The translations under genes and the position numbers were made by a program. Below, in pieces: positions 58,040-64,000 of a stretch of DNA of 64,000 nt. Every line of letters begins with the position of its first letter. Within the stretch, counting starts at the first letter, position 1. Source of the DNA: Pseudomonas sp. Au-Pse12 (GTDB lineage: Bacteria > Pseudomonadota > Gammaproteobacteria > Pseudomonadales > Pseudomonadaceae); assembly GCF_021341665.1 (NCBI RefSeq), contig NZ_JAJTTH010000001.1, positions 62,001 through 126,000 on the forward strand, in the 5' to 3' direction. The notes below the pieces were generated by a model. That model was given only the letters and a program-made list of their open reading frames with translations. It was not told the origin of the DNA and did no database searches.

Positions 58040-60202
58040 ATGTCGCTATCAAGCAATTGCATGCCGTTGTCCTCCGCCGAAAAGCATTGGCTGCCCTGGT
58101 TTGGCAAGACCGGAAAACTGGCAATGGGCTGGTCCTGCCGACTCAATCGGTCTGCCTATCCGGTGATGGAACAGACCTTCGAGGCGATTGCCGACACTCG
58201 GGTAAAACTGTTGCAAAACTGGGCGCGGGAGCAGTGGGAACACCTGGCAGAGCTGGGAGCGGCCCTCAGCCGCGATGTCGCCCAACTCGCCCCCTGCGCA
58301 CTGCTGGACAAGCTCGCCCAGGCCGAGGATTTTTCCGAGCTCTTTGTCGTGGATACAGAAGGCGCCATCATCGCTTCGACTTGGGGAGGGCATGGCCAAG
58401 GCCGTCCCTGCAATCCCAGGGCACTGGCCGAAGGTTTGAAGGCGCCGTTTCTCCACGGGCCCTACAGCGACCCGCTGACCCTGCAGATAGGCCCCTCATC
58501 CTCGCGCTTTCACGATGAAGTGACGCTGATGTTCTACCAGCCCCTGGAAGCTGACGGCAAAGCCCTTGGCTGCCTCTGCGGACGGGTGCCCAATGATGTC
58601 CTGGGTGACTTGATCCAACGTGAGGCCGGGCATATTTTCGCCGAGTCGGGGGACAACTACCTGTTCATGGTGCAGTCGCGTTTCGATCCGCAGGTCCTGC
58701 CCGGCATCGCGCTGTCACGCTCGCGCTTCGAGGACGGTACGTTTACCCGGGGCGAGAACCTCAAGACGGGGGTGCGCACGCCCTGGAAGACCGTGCAGGT
58801 GCTGCGCCACACTGAACTGGAATTGCGCTTCACCGACCCTGCGACCGAGCAACTGCACCCAGGCGTGCGGGAAACCATTCGCATGGGCTCCAATCTGTTC
58901 GTCACCTACCCAGGCTACTCGGACTACCGGCACGTTCCGGTGGTCGGCAAGGGCGTGACCTTGCAACTGCCGGGTTCGCCCGACCGCTGGGGCATGATGT
59001 GCGAAGCCGATCTGGAGGAGGTCTATCGACGGCGGTCGCTGGGGTACGGGCTGATGAAACCTTACCTGGCAACCATGGCTGGCTTGTTCGCGTGCAATTT
59101 CCTGGTCCAGCATTACAGCGGCCTGGAGCAGGGCCTGATCGATGCCGGCGAAAGCTTGAGCATGCTGGCGGCTGCGTTCTTGTTCAGCATCTTTGGCCCG
59201 AAGCGCCTGGCGGCGCGGCTGAATGAAATGACCGGGGTGATCAGGGCGATCGCCGAAGGCGAGGGCAATCTGCGTCAGCGCCTGGATACCCGGCGCATGG
59301 CCAACGACGAGACCGGTGACATGGGGCGCTGGATCAACAGCTTCATCGACCATCTGGATGCCGTCGTCGGGCAGGTGATCAAGGCCAGCCACAGCGTGGG
59401 CAAGACCAATCAACTGATGCTCGGGCGCAGCCAGGAAGCCAGCCTCACCAGCGGCGCAGTCGCCGATGCGGTGCATCGCATGATGCTCATCGTCGAAGAG
59501 CAACTGGGCGAGATCCAGCAGGCCTCGGCCAGCGCCGAACAGATGAAGCAGGCGATGGACGAAGTGGTCAGCCGGGCCCGCGAGCAGTTTCTCGCGGTGC
59601 AGGCGGGGACTCAGTCGATTCGCGATGTGGTGCAGCGTTCCTCTTCGAGCGTGCAACGGCTGGATAGCCGGATGGCACAGATCGGCAATATCACCGGCCT
59701 GATCAGCGACATTACCCAGCAGACCAACCTGCTGGCGCTGAACGCGGCCATCGAGGCCGCCCGCGCGGGCGAGCATGGCCGTGGTTTCGCGGTGGTGGCC
59801 GATGAAGTCCGAACCCTGGCGGCGCGCACATCGCGCGCCGCCGACGACATCCGGCAGATGGTCGAAGGCCTGCAGAGCGAAACGCAAAATGCCGTGAGTT
59901 TCATGGAAGGTGGCGTCACGGATGTCGATAGCAGCCTGCGTCTGGCTGAAGAGGCGTCTTCGGAAAACGTGCAGCTGCATCAGGCCGTGGAAAGCCTGTT
60001 CAGCATCATTCAGCAGCTCAACCAACGCAGCCTCGACTATGGCAGGACGATACGGCAGGTCGACCAGTCGTCCGCCCAGATGCGCCAGACGGTGATCGTG
60101 CTGCAGACCAGTGCCGAAACGGTCAGGCTGGACGCCAACAAATTGCAGAAGCTGGTGGGGTTGTTCGAGGTGAGCAACAACGCCCGGCAAACTGCAGCCT
60201 GA
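58040..60202 (+). CDS. Methyl-accepting chemotaxis protein with Cache-like sensor
   Basis: The 720-residue frame starts at ATG 58040 (GGGGAAG close upstream); ATGs at 58124 or 58166 are possible true starts. A sensor of the Cache type spans about 45-300 ([20 protein letters not shown]). Two hydrophobic segments follow (about 335-355 and 370-390), then the signalling domain with the conserved tip region [20 protein letters not shown] and the hairpin [16 protein letters not shown]. No N-terminal membrane helix is evident, so the sensor may be cytoplasmic. There is no CheR-binding pentapeptide at the end (NNARQTAA). The ligand is unknown. It is not part of the neighbouring operons. Confidence 0.88.
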   Translation: MSLSSNCMPLSSAEKHWLPWFGKTGKLAMGWSCRLNRSAYPVMEQTFEAIADTRVKLLQNWAREQWEHLAELGAALSRDVAQLAPCALLDKLAQAEDFSELFVVDTEGAIIASTWGGHGQGRPCNPRALAEGLKAPFLHGPYSDPLTLQIGPSSSRFHDEVTLMFYQPLEADGKALGCLCGRVPNDVLGDLIQREAGHIFAESGDNYLFMVQSRFDPQVLPGIALSRSRFEDGTFTRGENLKTGVRTPWKTVQVLRHTELELRFTDPATEQLHPGVRETIRMGSNLFVTYPGYSDYRHVPVVGKGVTLQLPGSPDRWGMMCEADLEEVYRRRSLGYGLMKPYLATMAGLFACNFLVQHYSGLEQGLIDAGESLSMLAAAFLFSIFGPKRLAARLNEMTGVIRAIAEGEGNLRQRLDTRRMANDETGDMGRWINSFIDHLDAVVGQVIKASHSVGKTNQLMLGRSQEASLTSGAVADAVHRMMLIVEEQLGEIQQASASAEQMKQAMDEVVSRAREQFLAVQAGTQSIRDVVQRSSSSVQRLDSRMAQIGNITGLISDITQQTNLLALNAAIEAARAGEHGRGFAVVADEVRTLAARTSRAADDIRQMVEGLQSETQNAVSFMEGGVTDVDSSLRLAEEASSENVQLHQAVESLFSIIQQLNQRSLDYGRTIRQVDQSSAQMRQTVIVLQTSAETVRLDANKLQKLVGLFEVSNNARQTAA

Positions 60203-60321
60203 GCCGACTGCGCAAGCGATCACAGCGAATGCAACCGGCGTTTGAATAATCCCCGGAATAATGCTGTGATTGCGCCCCTCACGCCCCTGGGCGGCCCTGC
60301 TTTTTTTCGAGACACAGCGAA

Positions 60322-61410
60322 ATGGATAGCCAAGAGACGACAACCGGGATGTCGCAGTTGCCTCCCGCCAGCCAATGGCGCGAGCGCCTGGAGGGCATCG
60401 CTGCCACCACCGCGCTGGTGTTGGAAACCAACAACCTGCGCGGCGGCAAGGATGCACAGGAAGCCCTGAACAGCCTTGAGCGCCTGATTGCCCGGCTGGC
60501 CCGGCAGAGCCTTTCACCCCAGTCTTTTGCCCAGTGGGTGATTACCCATGACGGCCTTGACCCCGCGGCGCGCCAGGCGTTGTGCGTGCTGGCCGGGCGC
60601 AGCGTGGATTTTGTCGAGATCGACGCCAGCACCGGCTATTACGACGCCAAGAATGTCGGCTTCGATGCGGTCGACCAGGAACGTTGCCAGTACGTGGTGT
60701 TCGCCGATGCCGACTGCCTGCCCGATGCCCGCTGGCTGGAACAGTTGCTCGTGCCTTTCGCGGCGGCTGATGCACCGGAGGCGGTAGCCGGGCGCACCAG
60801 CTACGCGCCCAGCGTCGCCGGCAGCGCGCTGACCGCCATCGACTTCATGTATTTCCCCAGCCCCTTGCGCCACGGTGCCACGCGTAATTTCTACGCCAAC
60901 AACGTGGCCTTTCGCTGTGCCACCTTCGAGCAGTACCGCTACGAGCCCCTGGATGGCATCTACCGCGCCCACTGTCAGGTCATGGGCCTGCGCCTGCAGG
61001 CCGCAGGGGTGGCGGTGGCCTATGCGCCGGCGGCGCATACCGAGCACCGCCTGCCCGACCGCCAGGGCGAAGTGTTCAAGCTGCGCTGGCTGAGGGGCGG
61101 CGACAGCGTCGGCCTGACGCCGTACCTGGTGCGCGCCTACCTGCCGGGCTGGCTGCAGTGGCTCGGACGCAGCGGGCCGATCGGCCCCTTGTGCGTGATG
61201 GTCGGGCGCCTGGGCTACAGCTTGCGCGCCCTCAACCACCAGGACCTGCCGCCCCTGCGCGGGGCCCGGCGCCTGGGGGCGATGGCCATGGTCACCGCCA
61301 TCTCCTTGCTCGACACCGCCGGTGCCGTGGTCCGTGGTTGTGGGTTGTCCATTGGCCGCTCCAGTGCCCGGCACAGTGAAGCGCTGTCCTACCACCGCCA
61401 CCTGGACTGA
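60322..61410 (+). CDS. Family 2 glycosyltransferase
   Basis: The 362-residue protein has a GT-A fold: an N-terminal TALVLETNNLRGG, the DxD-type motif VVFADADCLPDARW, and the acceptor region with NVAFRCATFEQYRYEP. The C-terminal part contains hydrophobic stretches (LGAMAMVTAISLLDTAGAVV) that may anchor it to the membrane. It opens a co-directional run with 61464, 62510 and 63238. Sugar donor and acceptor are unknown. Confidence 0.8.
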   Translation: MDSQETTTGMSQLPPASQWRERLEGIAATTALVLETNNLRGGKDAQEALNSLERLIARLARQSLSPQSFAQWVITHDGLDPAARQALCVLAGRSVDFVEIDASTGYYDAKNVGFDAVDQERCQYVVFADADCLPDARWLEQLLVPFAAADAPEAVAGRTSYAPSVAGSALTAIDFMYFPSPLRHGATRNFYANNVAFRCATFEQYRYEPLDGIYRAHCQVMGLRLQAAGVAVAYAPAAHTEHRLPDRQGEVFKLRWLRGGDSVGLTPYLVRAYLPGWLQWLGRSGPIGPLCVMVGRLGYSLRALNHQDLPPLRGARRLGAMAMVTAISLLDTAGAVVRGCGLSIGRSSARHSEALSYHRHLD

Positions 61411-61463
61411 TCCACGTCGCGCCGTATCGTTGCACGCCGTTCGCGTGCCCGGAGGAAACCCCC

Positions 61464-62513
61464 ATGCAGAACCTTTCGCTCGCCTCATTCGGCCGTTCCC
61501 TGGTGTGCCTGGCCGTGCTGGCATTGACGGCGCAGGCCCAGGCCACACCCGCTGAATTCAGCGGCCGCGGGGTGTATCACTTCGCCTCGCAAAGCGGTTG
61601 CGCGAGCGCCGCGCCCGACAGCGCTGCCCCCGGCAGCACCGGGCAGGACTGCAACCGCGTCGCCCTGGACGTCAGCGACGCGCGCGCCAGTGTCGATCCG
61701 CACACCCACGCCATCGTGATCGATGCCGACAGCACCCACGACAGCAAGACCGTGATCGGCGACATTCTGCTGCACGGCAGCGGCATCGCCAGCGATGGCC
61801 GGCGCGTGCCCCTGAGCCTGCAGGTGCTGTTGCGCCGTTCCGGCAGCGTGTGGAAAACCGACACCTACGTGCATGCGCCGGTGCGTGGCAAGTTCCGTGA
61901 CATCAGCCTCGACCCTTATCAGATCAGTGTGCGCGAAGGCAGCGGCGAGCGGTTGCTGTTCAGCCCCGAGCAGGCGCGCAACGTATTGGCCCAGCCCTCG
62001 ATTGCCGCGCGGCTGGCCAGCTATTTCGTGGTGGTGCGCCCCAGCGATGCGCAGAACCCGGCGGCCGACGACATCACCATCGGCCTGGGTGTCGGTCGCG
62101 TGTCGAAGTCGCTGATGCGCGCCAGCTTCAGCTCGAAGCAGCCGGGCACTGCAGCGCTGGATGAGGTGCTGGAGCAGGGCACCTGGAACCTGGACTTGCA
62201 GGCGCTGAGCGGGCAGATCCCGTTGTGGGTGGTGCGGCGCCAGCTGTTCGTCTTCGGCCTGGAGGACAGCCCGCTGCTCAAGGACGTGCGCCAGCGCGGC
62301 TTGAACAAGCACGACAGCCTGGAATTGGGCGCGGTCAACGGTCAGGGCTACCTGCGCTACAACGGTCAGGAAGAGCGCTTTCCCGGCGCCGCCGCCAGTG
62401 GCACGGCCTTCATGCGTGACAGCTTCATCGGCCTGATCCTGGCCTGGCACCGCCATTCGCATGCGGCCAAGGCCGCCACTGAGCGCGCCCGCGCCGCGCA
62501 GCCCGCGCAATGA
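61464..62513 (+). CDS. Exported protein of unknown function
   Basis: The 349-residue protein starts at ATG 61464 after GGAGGAAAC. The signal peptide (LVCLAVLALTAQAQA, cleavage near residue 28) is clear. The mature part is soluble-looking and has RVALDVSDARASVDPHTHAI and RNVLAQPSIAARLASYFVVV. I do not recognise the family. It is coupled by ATGA to the ferritin-like gene, placing it in the glycosyltransferase operon. A periplasmic or outer-membrane role in making or handling a glycolipid is a guess. Confidence 0.7.
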   Translation: MQNLSLASFGRSLVCLAVLALTAQAQATPAEFSGRGVYHFASQSGCASAAPDSAAPGSTGQDCNRVALDVSDARASVDPHTHAIVIDADSTHDSKTVIGDILLHGSGIASDGRRVPLSLQVLLRRSGSVWKTDTYVHAPVRGKFRDISLDPYQISVREGSGERLLFSPEQARNVLAQPSIAARLASYFVVVRPSDAQNPAADDITIGLGVGRVSKSLMRASFSSKQPGTAALDEVLEQGTWNLDLQALSGQIPLWVVRRQLFVFGLEDSPLLKDVRQRGLNKHDSLELGAVNGQGYLRYNGQEERFPGAAASGTAFMRDSFIGLILAWHRHSHAAKAATERARAAQPAQ

Positions 62514-63241
62514 GTGTGGGGGAAGCGCTCGGCCCGGCCGACTTCAGTTGCCTGAGCATGCCCGCGCCCCAGGGGCTGGGGGCCGTGCAGGCACGCTGGG
62601 TCGACCGCATCAAGCGCGCCGCGCTGCTGCGCCTGCACCGCAGCCCGCGAGGCGAGCGCCTGCTGTTGCGCATCTACCTGGCCGGTGAGGACGCCACCGA
62701 GCGGGCGCTGCTGGATGAGTTGCTGCCGCAATCACCGCCCTGGCTCGAACGCCAGGTGCAACAGCATCTGGCCGACGAGCAACGCCATGTGACCCTGTTT
62801 GCCGAGGCCCTGCGCGAGCGCGGCGACGATGCCCAGGCGCGCCTGGAGCCGGACTGGCTGAGCCGCCGCAAGATCCTGCGCTGGCAGCGCCTGGCCCATC
62901 GCTACGCGGGCCATTTCGAGCATGGCCTGCTGGTGCCGGCCTACGCCACCGGGCTGTGTGCCGAGCAGATGGCCGAACGGGTATTGAGCCGCCATTGCTC
63001 GGTATTGAGCAGCGGGCACGGCCTGTATCCGTTGTTGTCGCGGGTACTGGCGGACGAGAAGGCCCACGTGCGCCTGTGCGAGAACACCCTGCGGCGCATC
63101 GTGGCGCCCCATGAAGCGCCGCATCTGGCGCGTTTGCTCAAGGACATTCGTCGTGTCGATGCGAGCTTTGGCATCAGCGGCGCGCTGGCGATGTATGGCG
63201 CCGGCTGGCTGCTGGGTGGCCGGGGCAGCGCCGGTCGATGA
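62510..63241 (+). CDS. Ferritin-like di-iron protein
   Basis: The 243-residue helical protein starts at ATG 62510 overlapping the previous stop. Two ExxH-type motifs, LADEQRHVTLF (about 84-94) and LADEKAHVRLC (about 182-192), with further glutamates between, indicate a ferritin-like four-helix bundle with a carboxylate di-iron site. Such proteins are oxygenases, desaturases or hydroxylases. The C-terminal SGALAMYGAGWLLGG may be a membrane anchor. It may hydroxylate or desaturate the lipid part of a product made by the neighbouring glycosyltransferases; this is an inference from context. Confidence 0.75.
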   Translation: MSVGEALGPADFSCLSMPAPQGLGAVQARWVDRIKRAALLRLHRSPRGERLLLRIYLAGEDATERALLDELLPQSPPWLERQVQQHLADEQRHVTLFAEALRERGDDAQARLEPDWLSRRKILRWQRLAHRYAGHFEHGLLVPAYATGLCAEQMAERVLSRHCSVLSSGHGLYPLLSRVLADEKAHVRLCENTLRRIVAPHEAPHLARLLKDIRRVDASFGISGALAMYGAGWLLGGRGSAGR

Positions 63242-64000
63242 GTTCACGGATTCTTTACCTGGCGACCGCCGACGCCCGCGGCCACCTGATGCGCGCGCAA
63301 CTGCTGGTGCATGCCCTGCGCGCGGCCGGGGCCCAGGTCGAGGTGCTGACCACCTCGGACCAGGGGCGGGACTTTCTGCAACGCTTCGGCATTCAGGCGC
63401 AGATCCTCTCGCGCCACTATGCGGTGCAGTTCGACCGCGAGCAGAACATGCTGCGCCAGGCCACCAACCGCAATGTCGCCCATTACCTGTTCCGCCCCGG
63501 GCGCATGCTGCGCGATATCCTTGCCCTGCGGCGCCGGCTGCGCAGCGTGGACCTGGTGATCAACGACTCGTTTCACCCGGCGTTGCTGTACATGGGCATG
63601 CTGCCGGGCTGGCGGCGCCAGGTGGTGCACGTGTACGGGGCGAGCCTCAAGGTGGCGCTGCTGAACAATTTCAGCGGCCTGTGGCCGCGCCAGTTCGGGC
63701 GCTTGTTCGGCTGGATTGTCGGGCGCCAGATCAATGCCGCGCGGGCGCGCATCGAGCACGATTTCGCCTATGAAGTCGACGATGCCCGGGCCCCGGCGCT
63801 GTACCGTCTGCCGACCCCGGTGGCCCTGGCCGAGGCCTTGCCGGAGGCGGCCGCCGTGGGCGCCGCGGTGTACCTCAACCCGCACTTTCGCGAGCCGGCC
63901 CTGGCCGACGCCTTGAGCGCCGGCCTGGACGATGCCGGCCTGGAGGCCCACCGGGTGGGCGAGGGCTACGCCGGGCACGGCGGCTGGATGGGGGTCGACC
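63238..64000 (+). CDS. Glycosyltransferase, GT-B type (cut by window end)
   Basis: ATG 63238 overlaps the previous stop, and the frame stays open to the window end (254 residues seen). The N-terminus MSSRILYLATADARGHLMRA is the typical first strand and glycine loop of a UGT-like GT-B enzyme, followed by LLVHALRAAGAQVEVLTT. VYLNPHFREPALADALSAGL resembles the start of the second Rossmann half. It continues the operon begun at 60322. The donor-binding site lies beyond the window, so the sugar is unknown. Confidence 0.75.
   Translation, partial: MSSRILYLATADARGHLMRAQLLVHALRAAGAQVEVLTTSDQGRDFLQRFGIQAQILSRHYAVQFDREQNMLRQATNRNVAHYLFRPGRMLRDILALRRRLRSVDLVINDSFHPALLYMGMLPGWRRQVVHVYGASLKVALLNNFSGLWPRQFGRLFGWIVGRQINAARARIEHDFAYEVDDARAPALYRLPTPVALAEALPEAAAVGAAVYLNPHFREPALADALSAGLDDAGLEAHRVGEGYAGHGGWMGVD

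Overview
The window looks like a chromosomal segment of a fluorescent-group Pseudomonas. It is GC-rich and tightly packed with translationally coupled operons, carries a P. fluorescens-type inverted repeat (23374-23401), DUF1302/DUF1329 outer-membrane genes and a VgrG/EagR/Rhs type VI effector island. No rRNA, tRNA, CRISPR array or insertion sequence was seen. All family assignments are by reading the proteins, not by a database search.

Positions 2.5-41 kb hold a steroid-catabolic gene cluster. It has a Delta5-3-ketosteroid isomerase (7390), a 3beta/17beta-hydroxysteroid dehydrogenase (27797, minus), 3-ketosteroid Delta1-dehydrogenase (20735), both parts of 3-ketosteroid 9alpha-hydroxylase (KshA 15504, KshB 27035, both minus) and the full A/B-ring module: HsaA and HsaB (28699 and 28461), the extradiol dioxygenase HsaC (31339), the C-C hydrolase HsaD (9296) and the HsaE-G-F dienoate pathway (10120-12884). 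It also has a C/D-ring module resembling the actinobacterial KstR2 regulon (IpdA, IpdB, IpdC, EchA20, IpdE1, IpdE2, FadA6, IpdF; 32241-40978), an acyl-CoA ligase (25021, minus) and a beta-oxidation operon (2525-7773). A DUF1302/DUF1329 pair may serve uptake. A LuxR-type regulator resembling TeiR of Comamonas (14332, minus) lies in the middle.

The most striking signal in this block is a conserved operator, CTAGTCC-N4-GGACGATG, found 10 times well conserved and twice degenerate. It sits 50-105 bp before the first gene of every operon in the cluster, including a 52-codon gene at 13077 (minus). Its half-sites are almost always oriented the same way relative to the gene, and a -10-like hexamer lies 19-20 bp further on in most cases. 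This is the geometry of a class II activator site, and the LuxR protein is the obvious candidate.

Positions 41-49.4 kb hold a separate catabolic island. A TetR regulator is divergent from an old-yellow-enzyme-type demethylase/reductase, followed by an M24-fold protein that keeps every metal and catalytic residue I recall for the DMSP lyase DddP at a constant offset. A polar amino-acid-type ABC transporter and an Ldh_2-family reductase follow. This suggests uptake and breakdown of a betaine-like or sulfonium compound.

Positions 50-57.6 kb (minus strand) encode VgrG, an EagR chaperone and a PAAR-Rhs protein whose tip is an HYD1-type ADP-ribosyltransferase. Coupled by a TAATG overlap is an immunity gene whose C-terminal half is a macrodomain. 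The toxin-immunity end is markedly AT-rich. To the right lie a chemoreceptor (58040) and a four-gene operon of two glycosyltransferases, a secreted protein and a ferritin-like protein, cut by the window end. At the far left are a TetR fragment and a fused aconitase X (638).
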